From: Alphaproteobacteria bacterium
GTDB lineage: Bacteria > Pseudomonadota > Alphaproteobacteria > Micropepsales > Micropepsaceae
Assembly: GCA_021325375.1 (NCBI GenBank)
Contig: JAJPHG010000037.1
Span: forward strand, 62,001-126,000
Reading direction: 5' to 3'
DNA length: 64,000 nt
Positions 26,026 through 39,871 of this stretch are shown here, in pieces. The position numbers and the translations under genes were made by a program. Within the stretch, counting starts at the first letter, position 1. Each line of letters opens with the position of its first letter. Below the pieces are notes generated by a model. It worked only from the letters and a program-made list of their open reading frames with translations, had not been told where the DNA came from and did no database searches.

Positions 26026-27015
26026 ATGCTGCGCGAAATCGCCGACCGGCGGGCCGTCAAGGCCGCTGTCGGCGATTGGCGCAGGAAATTCTCACATGGC
26101 GCGCGGATCTTCCCTGGCCTGAGCGGAGACATATATTGGCATGAAGCACCCGGCGTTTGGGGTAGGTTCACGCGATACAGGAAAACGTCGGGCGAAAAAT
26201 ACTGGAATGTGTTCGGCAGGCTCCCGTTCCGCTTCCGATCGAACATTGTCGTCGAGGTGAACCCGCCGCTGTCGAGCACTTACAGGAATGTCGTAGGGCT
26301 CGTTGCGCGAGACGACGACGGCAAGCGCTGGATGCTGCATCGCGGTCACCTGCACATGTCCGGCTTCAACATCGACGCGGAGCGCTTCCGACGCTCGGTT
26401 CGACTTGCTTCGGAACCGGTCGTCCTGTCGACCGGCGACGTCGCCCCTTACGAATATTATCGTGTGGCCGATCTCGACGACTGGCCCGAGGTGGTCGTCC
26501 TTCAAACCGCGCGTTTCGTCGACGAATGCGCAAGACTGCGCACAATGTATGCGAACCGCTCCGAGCGGACATCGCACACCCCGAAGAGCGGCCGGGCGAA
26601 GCTGTCGCCGGAGCTGACCGGCGGATACAGCTTGCCTGCCCAGGAGGAGCGCGACGCCTATCGTTGGCATGCCGACGTATGGGCTGCGCTGGCGGACCGC
26701 ATCGATGCACGAGGTGTCGCGCACTCGAATGGACGGGTTGGACGATTCGGGCCCGACCTCAAGACGCCCGCGCATTTGTTCGAGATCAAAAGCGATACGG
26801 CCGCGTCGTCCGTCCAGCAAGGCATCGGCCAGTTGCTGCTCTATGAAGCTTTGCTGGGCCGGCGATTTCGAAAGGTGCTGGTCCTGCCGGCCCCCTTGCC
26901 GGCGTTCTCCGGCGTTCTGAACAAGCTCAAGATCGAGGTCCTGACATATACGCGAAAAGGCCGGTCTGTAAGCTTTTCCGAGCGGGAACTGGCCGGCCTC
27001 TTGAGCCGTACCTAA
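26026..27015 (+). CDS. PD-(D/E)xK nuclease-fold protein between dnaA and dnaN
   Basis: A 329-residue protein of no family I can name. Residues 243-274 carry a PD-(D/E)xK pattern: PD at 243-244, E253-I-K255 in LFEIKSD, and Q269-L-L-L-Y273 (QxxxY of RecB/Cas4-like nucleases). The N-terminal two thirds are unassigned, with FHxF-like aromatic and histidine-rich stretches (RGHLHMSGF at 106-114). The ATG lies 2 bases after the dnaA stop, so it is probably translated from the dnaA message. Codon use is a little less GC-rich than dnaA, which suggests acquisition. It could be a DNA repair or defence nuclease. Confidence 0.7.
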   Translation: MLREIADRRAVKAAVGDWRRKFSHGARIFPGLSGDIYWHEAPGVWGRFTRYRKTSGEKYWNVFGRLPFRFRSNIVVEVNPPLSSTYRNVVGLVARDDDGKRWMLHRGHLHMSGFNIDAERFRRSVRLASEPVVLSTGDVAPYEYYRVADLDDWPEVVVLQTARFVDECARLRTMYANRSERTSHTPKSGRAKLSPELTGGYSLPAQEERDAYRWHADVWAALADRIDARGVAHSNGRVGRFGPDLKTPAHLFEIKSDTAASSVQQGIGQLLLYEALLGRRFRKVLVLPAPLPAFSGVLNKLKIEVLTYTRKGRSVSFSERELAGLLSRT

Positions 27016-27191
27016 GGCGGAAATCGGTGCCCGATTTGCCCTCAAAAACCTGTTTTCTTTGCCCCCCGCCTGATATAGTCCCCTGCTTGAGTCCGTGACC
27101 TTCTGGACCCAGGCAAATCAAGGGGTTCCGCGCTTTCGGCCGGTTCCCGGTTTGGGGCATTTCAACCAGCGGAACGGCAGTCCTAAGAGCC

Positions 27192-28309
27192 ATGAAAATC
27201 AACGTCGAACGCGGTGCTTTTCTCAAGGCGCTGAGCCACGTCCAGAGCGTCGTCGAACGGCGCAATACGATCCCGATCCTCTCGAACGTGATGATCGAGG
27301 CGGCCAAGGGCGAGCTCAAGCTCACCGCCACCGATCTGGACATCGAGATCGTGGAGACGATCCCCTCCGACGTGCTGCGCAACGGGGCCGCGACGGCGCC
27401 GGCCCACATGCTCTACGACATCGTCCGCAAGCTGCCGGACGGCGCGCAGGTCCAGGCCGAGCTCCTGACCGCCGAAGGCGGCAGGCTGGCGGTCAGCGCC
27501 GGCACGTCGCGCTTCGAGCTTGCCTGCCTGCCCAAGGAAGACTTCCCCCAGATGGCGTCGGGCGCCCTGCCCCACCGCTTCCGCCTGGCCGCGGACGATC
27601 TGAAGCGCCTGATCCAGAAGACGCGCTTCGCGATCTCCACGGAAGAGACCCGCTTCTACCTGAACGGCATCTACCTGCATGCTGCCAAGGAGGGAAAGAC
27701 CCACGCGCTGCGCGCGGCGGCGACGGACGGCCACCGCCTGGCGCGCTTCGAGCTCGACCTGCCCGAGGGCGCCGCCGACATGCCGGGCGTGATCGTGCCG
27801 CGCAAGACCGTGAACGAGCTGCAGCGCCTGCTCGACGACGCCGACGGCGCCATCGAGATCTCGCTCTCCGACACCAAGATCCAGTTCACCTTCAACGGGC
27901 TGGAGCTGACGTCCAAGCTGATCGACGGCACGTTCCCGGACTATCAGCGCGTCATCCCCGCCGGCAACGACAAGGTGCTGTCGGTCGAGAGCAAGGAGTT
28001 CGCGCAATCCGTCGACCGCGTCTCGACGATCTCCGCCGACAAGACCCGTGCGGTGAAGCTCCACATCGCCAAGGAGAAGGTCACGCTATCGGTGGTCAAT
28101 CCCGAGAGCGGCACGGCGACGGAAGAGCTGGGCGCGAACTACAGCGCCTCGCCGATCGAGATCGGCTTCAACGCGCGCTACCTGCTCGACATCACCGGCC
28201 AGATCGAGGGCAAGGAAGTCCGCTTCCTGCTCTCGGACGCGGGCTCGCCCACGATCATCGAAGACACCGAGGACAGCCGGACCCTCTATGTCCTCATGCC
28301 CATGCGGGT

Positions 28310-28313
<4 letters not shown>
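27192..28313 (+). CDS. dnaN: DNA polymerase III subunit beta (sliding clamp)
   Basis: A 373-residue clamp subunit that tethers DNA polymerase III to DNA as a ring dimer. MKINVERGAFLKALSHVQSVVERRNTIPILSNVMIEA is the standard N-terminus, TDGHRLARFEL the middle signature, and YVLMPMRV the conserved C-terminal end. Three repeated clamp domains fit the length. It starts 176 bases after the nuclease-like gene, so it probably has its own promoter there. Its stop overlaps the recF GTG. Confidence 0.98.
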
Positions 28314-31899
<3,586 letters not shown>

Positions 31900-31903
31900 T
31901 GAC

Positions 31904-32884
31904 GTGGAAGGGCGAACGGCCTCACTTCCCGAATGGCCCATCGCCGCCGTGCAGGAATCCGACGTCGATCTCGTTCTTCTTTTCGAGATACGCGCCAATC
32001 CGGGCTTCAGAAGCCGGTTGTTGAACTACGCATACCACCAGGATTTCACCGGCCATACTCTGGTCGGCGCGTGGCGCAATACCTTCGACTCCATGAGCGG
32101 AGAAACGGACGTGCTACTCGTTGCGGATCAGCCGGACGGCACCCGCGTCGCTCTGATGATCGAGGACAAGATCGCGGCGCGGCTGCAGCCTCGGCAAGCC
32201 GAACGATATTCCGAGCGTGGAGAAACCGGCAGGCTAAACGGATGGTGGGTCGAATTCAGAACGCTGCTCGTGGCGCCCGCGTCGTATTTGACGTTCATCA
32301 CGAAACTCGGTTGGACCGCCTCTTTGCCGTTGGAAGAAGTCGCTGCATGGCTCGAGGAGCAGAAGACTTTGCACGCCGCAACTGGCGCAGAAATCCTGCG
32401 TCATGCCGCGTCGCCCCGGAACAGAGAGATGATAGTCAACGAAGCGGCCACGAACTTCTGGAACGACTATCTGCGCTATTCCGGCGAAAAATGGCCGCAG
32501 CTCGAAGTCGCGCTGCCGAGCGCGGGCCCCAAAGGTCTGGGCAGCATCTGGCCCATTTTCGGCGCGAAGACCTTGGCGCAGGACAGGCGCATCGAGATCC
32601 GTCACAAAGATCAATCCAAGCGCGTCGACCTCGTCGTCGACTTCTGTAGCGAAATAGCTTTGAAGCAAGCCGTATCCCATCTGCTCGAAGACGGCATGAG
32701 CGTGAATCGGGCCGGCAAGACGGCTGTGGTGCGGATCGAGGTCCCAGCTGTCCACCTGACCGAGCCATTCCAGGATCAAATCGAGGCGATCGAAAGCGTT
32801 TTCGCTGCCGGCGAACGTCTTCTCGCCTTCTGCCGGATGCATCGCGCGCTGTTACACGCCCTGCCGCGCAGCGACCGGTCTTAA
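31904..32884 (+). CDS. PD-(D/E)xK nuclease-fold protein downstream of gyrB
   Basis: A 326-residue protein whose N-terminal third has a PD-(D/E)xK-like pattern: E67-T-D69 in SGETDVLL, E87-D-K89 in ALMIEDKI and Q98-A-E-R-Y102 (QxxxY). The rest, up to the C-terminal ERLLAFCRMH, is unassigned. It starts with GTG at 31904, 4 bases after the gyrB stop; a second GTG at 31949 is possible. It is not similar over its length to the gene at 26026-27015, but shares the same active-site logic. It is less GC-rich than gyrB. The role may be restriction, repair or nothing nucleolytic. Confidence 0.65.
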   Translation: MEGRTASLPEWPIAAVQESDVDLVLLFEIRANPGFRSRLLNYAYHQDFTGHTLVGAWRNTFDSMSGETDVLLVADQPDGTRVALMIEDKIAARLQPRQAERYSERGETGRLNGWWVEFRTLLVAPASYLTFITKLGWTASLPLEEVAAWLEEQKTLHAATGAEILRHAASPRNREMIVNEAATNFWNDYLRYSGEKWPQLEVALPSAGPKGLGSIWPIFGAKTLAQDRRIEIRHKDQSKRVDLVVDFCSEIALKQAVSHLLEDGMSVNRAGKTAVVRIEVPAVHLTEPFQDQIEAIESVFAAGERLLAFCRMHRALLHALPRSDRS

Positions 32885-32894
32885 AATCGCGCTG

Positions 32895-33719
32895 TCATGC
32901 CCTCGCCCCCACCAGCCAGCACGCCGCAGCCGGTGAGATGCCTGCAGATGTCGCGAACGGCTTCAGCGCCTCGCGCACGACGGTGCGGATCCTGTCGAGC
33001 GTTGCGTCGTCGAGGCCGGCTGCCGCGCGGGAGAGCGGGCCGACGCGCAGGGCCTGTTCGGCCGCTTCGTCCACGCCTTCGCCCATATGCATCGTGGTGT
33101 CGAGCTTGTCGATGCGGATGTCGCGGTAGCCGGCGTCGCTCAGGATCCGGCGCAGCCGGGCGTCGTCGGCGAAGGCGTAAGGCCCCGGTGCGAGCGGGTC
33201 GACGGGCTCCTGCGGCGGAAGCAGCGGGCGGGCGGCGGCGATGGGCGCGGACGCCCAGGGATTCTCCTTCACGTCGCGCCAGCACACGAAGGCCAAGCGC
33301 CCATGCGGGCTGAGCGCCTTGTGCAGGTTCGCGAAGGCGGCGAGCGGATCGGCGAAGAACATCACGCCGAAGCGCGAGAACAGGAGGTCGTGCGTGGGAT
33401 GGAAGAGGCGCGTCGACGCATCGGCCTCGCGGAAGTTCACGCCCACGCCGCGTGCGCGCGCCACCGCGAGCATGGGGCGCGAGATGTCCACGCCCGTGAC
33501 GCTGCCGCTCGGCCCCACGGCCTTGGCGAGCGCGTAGGTCGTGGTGCCCGTGCCGCAGCCGATATCGAGCACGCGCTCTCCCGGCCGCCCAGCGGCGAAG
33601 GCGAGCACGGCGTCCGAGATCGCCGCGAGCGCGCGGTCGAGCACCGGCTGGAACGCGGCCCAGCGCTCGCCCGCCGCGCCGTTCCAATACTCGATCTGTT
33701 CGGCGTTGGAATCCGTCAT
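32895..33719 (-). CDS. Class I SAM-dependent methyltransferase
   Basis: A 274-residue methyltransferase. Motif I is VLDIGCGTGTTTYALA, motif II VTGVDISRPML, and LLFSRFGVMFFADPLAAFANLHKALSPHGRLAFVCWRD covers motifs III-IV. The pattern is common in ubiE-like enzymes of unknown substrate. Its ATG overlaps the stop of the secreted-protein gene upstream (ATGA at 33716-33719) with GGGGGAAAG as ribosome site, so it belongs to the argG-to-methyltransferase run of minus-strand genes. Confidence 0.88.
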   Translation of the reverse strand: MTDSNAEQIEYWNGAAGERWAAFQPVLDRALAAISDAVLAFAAGRPGERVLDIGCGTGTTTYALAKAVGPSGSVTGVDISRPMLAVARARGVGVNFREADASTRLFHPTHDLLFSRFGVMFFADPLAAFANLHKALSPHGRLAFVCWRDVKENPWASAPIAAARPLLPPQEPVDPLAPGPYAFADDARLRRILSDAGYRDIRIDKLDTTMHMGEGVDEAAEQALRVGPLSRAAAGLDDATLDRIRTVVREALKPFATSAGISPAAACWLVGARA

Positions 33720-34228
33720 TTCTTTCCCCCGCGCTCCGCCATCGCGTCCGCATATTCGCGTGATTTCAAGAGCCGCTGCATGTACCCGATTGGACGGCGG
33801 CTCTTCAGCGGAAAACCGATCCCCTGGAAGCTGCCGCGCGCGCCGCAGTAGAGCGCCCGGCAATTGCCGTCGGGGTCGGAGAAAGCGAGCTTGCCGTTCG
33901 ACGCGCGCAGGCCGAGCGCGCATTGCGCGCCGGTGTCCTGGCGCGGCCGATAGACCAGCACATCGCCTTCCTGCCTGGCCACGCCCGAAATCGCGCACAG
34001 ATGGCCGTTGTAGAACTCGAGATGCACGCGCACATAAGCTTCCGCCGGCGACACTTTGACGATCTCGAGGATGTTCTCCGACATATAGTGCGTGCCGTCG
34101 ACCAATCCGTTCTGGAAGCGGTCCTTATAGACGCCCGCGAGGTCGTCGATCGCCAAGCGCGGCACGGCCATGGCCACCGTGGCGGCAGCGGCGAGCAGAA
34201 CGGCCATCAGCGGCTTCGCGACCTTCAT
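33716..34228 (-). CDS. Secreted protein of unknown function
   Basis: A 170-residue protein with a Sec signal peptide (MKVAKPLMAVLLAAAATVAMA). Four cysteines in the mature part (HLCAIS, QCALGL, NCRALYCGARG) could form disulfides. The segment LAGVYKDRFQNGLVDGTHYMSENILEIVKVS resembles small periplasmic proteins of alphaproteobacteria without known role. The start at 34228 is set by the signal peptide. It overlaps the methyltransferase and follows the antitoxin by one base. Confidence 0.7.
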   Translation of the reverse strand: MKVAKPLMAVLLAAAATVAMAVPRLAIDDLAGVYKDRFQNGLVDGTHYMSENILEIVKVSPAEAYVRVHLEFYNGHLCAISGVARQEGDVLVYRPRQDTGAQCALGLRASNGKLAFSDPDGNCRALYCGARGSFQGIGFPLKSRRPIGYMQRLLKSREYADAMAERGGKK

Positions 34229-34229
34229 G

Positions 34230-34679
34230 TCATCGCCTCTTGAAAACCCTGCCCGTCTCGCGCAACGCTCCATGCGCCGCGCCGGAACTTTCCGGATATC
34301 GAATGCTTTCGGGACGTGGCGCGCGCGCGGATTTGCGCTTCTTGGTCCGCGCTTTATTCGCCGGTGGCAGCTCCTCCAGGTGCAACTCTATTCCGGCGTG
34401 TCGCTGAAGAGCGCCGATAATGGCGAACAAATTGTTCGCCTGCGGATTGCCGGCCGGCCCCAGCATCCGCATCAGGCTTTTGGGCGGAATCTCCACCTCG
34501 CGCGCAAGCGCGCCGAAGCCCATCGTGGCATTGATGTAATCGCGCAGGACCTCCTTGCCGAGTTGCAGCTCTCCGCCGAGGAGCGCATCGATGCCTTCGC
34601 GCAACATCAGGACGCGGAAGCGTGGCCTCTTCCGCATGTCTTCCATGACGGTTTCCTTGAAATCGTGCGTCAACGGCAT
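34230..34679 (-). CDS. Antitoxin of a HigB-type toxin-antitoxin pair
   Basis: A 149-residue protein. Residues about 1-100 (DYINATMGFGALAREVEIPPKSLMRMLGPAGNPQANNLFAIIGALQRHAGIEL) form the helix-turn-helix of the 'addiction module antidote' family that pairs with RelE/ParE-type toxins. The last 45 residues (NKARTKKRKSARAPRPES and on) are strongly basic and beyond the usual 100-residue length. The ATG lies one base after the toxin stop. It should bind its own promoter at 35012-35036. Confidence 0.82.
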   Translation of the reverse strand: MPLTHDFKETVMEDMRKRPRFRVLMLREGIDALLGGELQLGKEVLRDYINATMGFGALAREVEIPPKSLMRMLGPAGNPQANNLFAIIGALQRHAGIELHLEELPPANKARTKKRKSARAPRPESIRYPESSGAAHGALRETGRVFKRR

Positions 34680-34680
34680 A

Positions 34681-35004
34681 TCACGCCTCCTTGCGGCGCT
34701 TGTAATCGAGCCAGCGCTTCCGCGCTTCGACGATATCGGCCTGCTGCCGCTTCTTGGTGCCACCGCCGAGCAATATGACCAGCTGCAGACCGTCCCAACC
34801 GAAATAAACGCGATAGCCCGGACCGAAATCCACTTTCAACTCATTCACACCCTGCCCAACGCTCTTGACGTTCGATCTGTTGCCGGCCGAGAGCCGCAAC
34901 AGAGCGGTCGTAAGCCGCATTCGTGCGAAATCATCGAGCGCGTCCCACCAAATCGCAAACGGGTTGCGGCCGTTTTCGTCGAGATATTCCCGGCTCTCAA
35001 TCAT
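34681..35004 (-). CDS. RelE/ParE superfamily toxin (addiction module killer protein)
   Basis: A 107-residue toxin of the HigB-like group: NGRNPFAIWWDALDDFARMRLTTALLRLSAGN, then VKSVGQGVNELKVDFGPGYRVYFGWDGLQLVILLGGGTKKRQQADIVEARKRW, which is the standard signature including the GPGYRVYF strand. Members cut mRNA on the ribosome or poison gyrase. The toxin precedes the antitoxin, the order typical of higBA. It begins 29 bases after the end of argG. Confidence 0.88.
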   Translation of the reverse strand: MIESREYLDENGRNPFAIWWDALDDFARMRLTTALLRLSAGNRSNVKSVGQGVNELKVDFGPGYRVYFGWDGLQLVILLGGGTKKRQQADIVEARKRWLDYKRRKEA

Positions 35005-35011
35005 CTCATTG

Positions 35012-35032
35012 GTAACACATATGGTACCATTG

Positions 35033-35036
<4 letters not shown>
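35012..35036 (-). promoter_or_regulatory. Putative toxin-antitoxin promoter/operator
   Basis: Between the end of argG and the toxin start lies a perfect palindrome ATGGTACCAT (35021-35030), immediately next to TTGACA on the minus strand (35031-35036). A TGGTA-type half-site repeats at 35010-35014. This is a plausible autoregulatory site for the antitoxin. No good -10 box is visible at the right distance, so the promoter call is tentative. Confidence 0.45.
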
Positions 35037-36268
<1,232 letters not shown>

Positions 36269-36448
36269 GAAATCTCTCCATCGGGGCCGATCCAGAGCAA
36301 TAGAATTGTTTGCCGCTTTCGCCTACCCCTCCTCCTCGATTTCGGAAAATTTGGGTTCAACCTCCCTGTCCCTGGATCAACTTCCTGAGACGGCGCGACA
36401 ATCGCCTTGCTTCATTGCGGGTGCGAAATGTCCGCCGCCGGAGCTCCC

Positions 36449-36519
36449 CCTTCGACGGGCTCAGGGCGAGGGAACGTAAAAACCCCCCATCAGACCCTTC
36501 ATCCTGAGCCTGTCGAAGG
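36449..36519. repeat. Inverted repeat, CTTCGAC...CTCAG family, copy 2
   Basis: CCTTCGACGGGCTCAGG (36449-36465) pairs with CCTGAGCCTGTCGAAGG (36503-36519) with one mismatch. It is the same family as 19657-19728. The surrounding argG-upstream region (36269-36618, 350 bases) holds no gene I can support; the argG promoter should be in it. Confidence 0.8.
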
Positions 36520-36618
36520 ATGAAGGAGCGGCTCAATCCTCGCCGCTTGGATTCCGGCCGTCCCAAAGATGGAGCGCCGCGCCGCCGGTTCAAGGAGGAT
36601 AAGTTCCAAACCGCGCCT

Positions 36619-36885
36619 TTATCCGCACGCGGCGAACAGCTCGCGCAGGCGGTCGGTCACGGCGTGCAGCTTCATCACCGCCTCGTGGGCGACGAAGCCG
36701 ATGGCTTCCTTGTCGTCATCGTCCTTGGGGTCGACGAGACCGATGAGGCGCACCATCTGCGTCGCGTGGCGCAGCGGTTCCTCCATCTCGCTGGAGAGCA
36801 GGAAGACGGATTCGCGCAACGTTTCGGCCCGGATTTCGCGGGCGGGCTTGCGGGCGCTGGTGCGGGTCTTGTTCGGGTTGGCCAT
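36619..36885 (-). CDS. Small hypothetical protein
   Basis: An 88-residue protein with a basic N-terminus (MANPNKTRTSARKPAREIRAE), an amphipathic helical middle (SSEMEEPLRHATQMVRLIGLV) and a DPKDDDDKEAIGF acidic loop. It looks fully helical and cytoplasmic. I do not recognise the family. GGATCC-like GGCGGGATCC lies upstream but is a poor ribosome site. Divergent from the XRE-like gene. Confidence 0.6.
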   Translation of the reverse strand: MANPNKTRTSARKPAREIRAETLRESVFLLSSEMEEPLRHATQMVRLIGLVDPKDDDDKEAIGFVAHEAVMKLHAVTDRLRELFAACG

Positions 36886-36932
36886 GGGCGGGATCCTATG
36901 GTAGATATTCGATCAGGTGGAGCATTCCGAGG

Positions 36933-37217
36933 TTGTATCAGGTGGTCGAAAAAGTATCAAGAGGGCAAAAACAAAAAATCACCGGCACGCAGATCCGCGC
37001 CGCGCGCGCCATCGTGCGCTGGTCCGCGAACGAGCTGGCCGAGCAGGCCCAGATCGGCGTCATGACCGTGCGCCGGGCCGAAGCGGCCGACGACGTCCCG
37101 CCCCTCATCCCCAACAATCTCGACGCGATCCAGAACGCGCTCGAGGAGGCCGGCGTCGAGTTCATCGGCGGCGAGCTGCCGGGCGTGCGTCCGCGCAAGG
37201 CGCGGGCCAAGCGCTGA
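36933..37217 (+). CDS. Small XRE-like helix-turn-helix protein
   Basis: A protein of up to 94 residues. ITGTQIRAARAIVRWSANELAEQAQIGVMTVRRAEA is a Cro/C1-type helix-turn-helix, followed by NNLDAIQNALEEAGVEFIGGE, the usual last helix and strand of this short bacterial family. No ATG is available: TTG at 36933 or GTG at 36942 must be used. The direct repeat ATCAGGTGG (36912-36920 and 36937-36945) overlaps the start and may be an autoregulatory site. Confidence 0.75.
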   Translation: MYQVVEKVSRGQKQKITGTQIRAARAIVRWSANELAEQAQIGVMTVRRAEAADDVPPLIPNNLDAIQNALEEAGVEFIGGELPGVRPRKARAKR

Positions 37218-37244
37218 TAGCCCAACACTGATGGCCAAAAACTG

Positions 37245-37862
37245 ATGGGAAGCATCGAGTTCTGGTACGAGTTCGCCAGCACCTATTCCTACCCGGCCGC
37301 GATGCGGGTGGAGCGGCTGGCGGAGACCGCGGGCGTCGCGGTCGCGTGGCGGCCGTTCCTGCTGGGGCCGATCTTCGCGGACCAGGGCTGGAACGATTCG
37401 CCGTTCAACCTCTATCCCGCCAAGGGTCGCTACATGTGGCGCGACCTGGAGCGCGTCTGCGCGAAGGAGCAGATCGCGCTCGCGCTGCCGCCGGCGCGGT
37501 TTCCGCAAGCCGGCCTTAAGGCGGCGCGGCTCGCGCTCGCAGGCGAGGCGGAAGGATGGACGCCCGAATTCAGCCGCGCCGTCTATGCCGCCAATTTCGC
37601 CGAACGCAAAGACATCTCCGACGACGCCACGCTGGCGGAAATCCTGGAGCGCTTGAAGATCGACCCTGCCCGCGCCTTCGCCGCCGCCAATACGCCTGAG
37701 AACAAGGAGCGATTGAAAGCCCGGACCGAGGAAGCGCGGGCGCGCGGCATCTTCGGCGCGCCGTCCTTCATCGCGGGCGGGGAACTTTTCTGGGGCAACG
37801 ACCGCCTCAAGGACGCGATCGGACATGCCGCGCTGAAGGCGGCGCCGGGCGATGCCCGGTAG
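37245..37862 (+). CDS. 2-hydroxychromene-2-carboxylate isomerase family protein (DsbA fold)
   Basis: A 205-residue kappa-class-GST-like protein. EFWYEFASTYSYPAAMRVERLA carries the catalytic serine in the position of the thioredoxin CxxC, and RGIFGAPSFIAGGELFWGNDRL contains the cis-proline and C-terminal signature. In naphthalene degradation this enzyme isomerises 2-hydroxychromene-2-carboxylate using glutathione, but most genomic copies have unknown substrates. It follows the XRE-like gene by 27 bases. A paralogue lies at 40549-41151. Confidence 0.9.
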   Translation: MGSIEFWYEFASTYSYPAAMRVERLAETAGVAVAWRPFLLGPIFADQGWNDSPFNLYPAKGRYMWRDLERVCAKEQIALALPPARFPQAGLKAARLALAGEAEGWTPEFSRAVYAANFAERKDISDDATLAEILERLKIDPARAFAAANTPENKERLKARTEEARARGIFGAPSFIAGGELFWGNDRLKDAIGHAALKAAPGDAR

Positions 37863-38118
37863 CGGCACGACGACAAGAAATTTCACCGTCCGCTTCCCGC
37901 GTTCTTAATCAACGCCGCGGGCCGGGAGCGGCGAAGATGCCGCGCTACCGGGATTTCGGTCACGCGCGTCCGCGGCGCAGCGTTCACGCGCCGATCGGAA
38001 GCAGTTTAAATTGGCATCGCAGTCGCAACCGCCCGTTAGCCTCGCTCGCCGTACCCGCTTGCCCGTCCGGCACGGCCGCCCGCAGAACCTGCGGCGAAAC
38101 CCGATCCGGATGGACGCG

Positions 38119-38547
38119 ATGAAGAAGATCCTGGTGCTCGGCGCGCTCGCGCTTTTGGCTTCCACCGGCGCGGCCTGCGCGCACGGCAAGGTCTACGACA
38201 TCTCGCTCGACGGCTATTGCAACATCTATCATATCCAGGTCACCGGCGTTCTCGCGGCAGTGCAGGACACGCCGAGCTGCAGCGGCAATTTCGGCGGCGG
38301 GCTGCTCGCCACGGTCAAGGGCTTCGGCAAATCCGTCGACGTCGCGCTGCAGGACCAATCGAACCCCGGCGTGCAGCTGATGCTGGAACTGTCCTATCCC
38401 TTCGTCACCGGCGGCACGTTCCACCTCTATCAGACGACCAACGGCATCACCTTCACCGACGCCCTCGACGGGACCTACTCGATCGATACTGCGCCGGAGC
38501 GAGGGGAGAAGAGCGCGGTGTCGGCGACGGCGGCTATCAAACGCTAG
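38119..38547 (+). CDS. Secreted protein of unknown function
   Basis: A 142-residue protein with a Sec signal peptide (MKKILVLGALALLASTGAACA). An alternative ATG three codons upstream (38110) gives MDAMKK. The mature part has two cysteines (GYCNIYH and PSCSGNFGGG) and a beta-rich pattern ending in GTFHLYQTTNGITFTDALDGTYSI. I do not recognise the family. About 250 bases upstream contain no other gene. Confidence 0.65.
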   Translation: MKKILVLGALALLASTGAACAHGKVYDISLDGYCNIYHIQVTGVLAAVQDTPSCSGNFGGGLLATVKGFGKSVDVALQDQSNPGVQLMLELSYPFVTGGTFHLYQTTNGITFTDALDGTYSIDTAPERGEKSAVSATAAIKR

Positions 38548-38554
38548 CTCCTGC

Positions 38555-38607
38555 TGTCATGGCCCGGTCCATAGCGACAGCGTATGGACGCGGGCCACCC
38601 AGGTGAC
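38555..38607. repeat. Half-copy of the GGCCCGC palindromic element
   Basis: TGTCATGGCCCG opens as in the elements at 277 and 44553, and the right side reads GCGGGCCACCCAGGTGA as they do. The stem is longer here, with GTCCATA pairing TATGGAC inside. The second arm of the full element is missing. Confidence 0.75.
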
Positions 38608-38633
38608 ATTGAGCTGATCTATCAGAAGAATCG

Positions 38634-38690
38634 CACGCGGAGACTTGGAGACGCGGAAAAAAGACCTCCGCGGCTCCGCGTCTCCGCGTG
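38634..38690. terminator. Hairpin between convergent genes, possible two-way terminator
   Basis: CACGCGGAGAC (38634-38644) and GTCTCCGCGTG (38680-38690) are perfect inverted 11-mers, with more pairing inside and AAAAAA in the loop. It lies between the ends of the secreted-protein gene and rlmN, which face each other. No T-run follows either arm, so termination is only probable. Confidence 0.5.
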
Positions 38691-38723
38691 AATCATCTAA
38701 AGGTCTTGCAGACAAGTGAAGCG

Positions 38724-39851
38724 CTACCCCGGCATCCGCGCCAGTTCGGTGGAGCGCATCTCGGCCATGCGTTCGCTGGCGCGCTGCTTGAGGCTTTCGC
38801 TCTTGAGCTGGCCGCAGGCGGCCATGATGTCGCGGCCACGCGGCGTGCGCACCGGCGAGGCGTAGCCGGCGCGGTTGACGATCTCCGCGAACTTCTCGAT
38901 CTGCTCCCAGTCGGAGCATTCATACGGAGCGCCGGGCCAGGGATTGAACGGGATCAGGTTGATCTTGGCGGGGATGCCGCGGATCGCGCGCACCAGCTCG
39001 CGCGCGTCCGTCAGGCTGTCGTTGACGCCCTTCAGCATCACATATTCAAAAGTGATGCGCCGCGCGTTCGAGACGCCCGGATAGGCGCGGCAGGCGTCGA
39101 GCAATTCGGCGATCTTGTATTTCTTGTTCAGCGGCACGATCACGTCGCGCACCTCGTCGCGCGCGGCGTGCAGCGAGATCGCGAGGCTGGAGCCGATCTC
39201 CTCGCCCGCGCGCTTGATCATCGGCACGACGCCGGCGGTCGACAACGTGATGCGCCGCCTGGAGAGCGCGAGCCCGTCGCCGTCCGCGACGATGGCGAGC
39301 GCGGTCTTCACGTTGTCGAAATTGTAGAGCGGCTCGCCCATGCCCATCATCACGACGTTGGTCAGGCGCCGGTTCTCGCCCGTGCTCGGCCAGTCGCCGA
39401 GCGCATCGCGCGCGATCATCACCTGGCCCACGATCTCGGCAGAGGTGAGGTTGCGCACCAGCTTCTGCGTGCCGGTGTGGCAGAAGCGGCAATTGAGCGT
39501 GCAGCCGACCTGGCTCGACACGCAGAGCGTTCCGCGCCCGGGCTCCGGGATGAACACGGTCTCGAATTCCTGGCCGCCCTCGCCGCGGATCAGCCATTTG
39601 CGCGTGCCGTCGTTCGAGATCTGCTCGGTGACGATCTGCGGCCGCGCCAGCGTGAAGCACGCGTCCATCGCCTTGCGGAAATCCTTCGCCAGATTCGACA
39701 TCTGCGCGAAATCGCGCGCGCCGTGGACATAGACCCAGTTCCAAAGCTGCCGCACGCGCATCGCCGCCGCCTTCTCCGCCACGCCGGCGGAGACGAGCGC
39801 GGATTTCATCGCGTCGGGCGAAAGGCCGAGGAGGGAGGTTCGGGTTTCCAT
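38724..39851 (-). CDS. rlmN: 23S rRNA (adenine(2503)-C(2))-methyltransferase RlmN
   Basis: A 375-residue radical SAM enzyme that methylates A2503 of 23S rRNA and A37 of some tRNAs. The cluster motif is CTLNCRFC in [27 protein letters not shown] is the conserved SAM-binding motif, and [12 protein letters not shown] and [11 protein letters not shown] (with the second catalytic cysteine) follow. The N-terminal [11 protein letters not shown] helix domain is typical. It lies next to the IalB homologue, a common alphaproteobacterial neighbourhood. Confidence 0.97.
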   Translation of the reverse strand: METRTSLLGLSPDAMKSALVSAGVAEKAAAMRVRQLWNWVYVHGARDFAQMSNLAKDFRKAMDACFTLARPQIVTEQISNDGTRKWLIRGEGGQEFETVFIPEPGRGTLCVSSQVGCTLNCRFCHTGTQKLVRNLTSAEIVGQVMIARDALGDWPSTGENRRLTNVVMMGMGEPLYNFDNVKTALAIVADGDGLALSRRRITLSTAGVVPMIKRAGEEIGSSLAISLHAARDEVRDVIVPLNKKYKIAELLDACRAYPGVSNARRITFEYVMLKGVNDSLTDARELVRAIRGIPAKINLIPFNPWPGAPYECSDWEQIEKFAEIVNRAGYASPVRTPRGRDIMAACGQLKSESLKQRASERMAEMRSTELARMPG

Positions 39852-39871
39852 TGGGTCAAGTTTAACGCGGC

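Noticed and set aside
27095..28309. The 5' extension of the recF frame through dnaN
   Set aside because: The extension is dnaN read in another frame; RecF starts at the GTG overlapping the dnaN stop.
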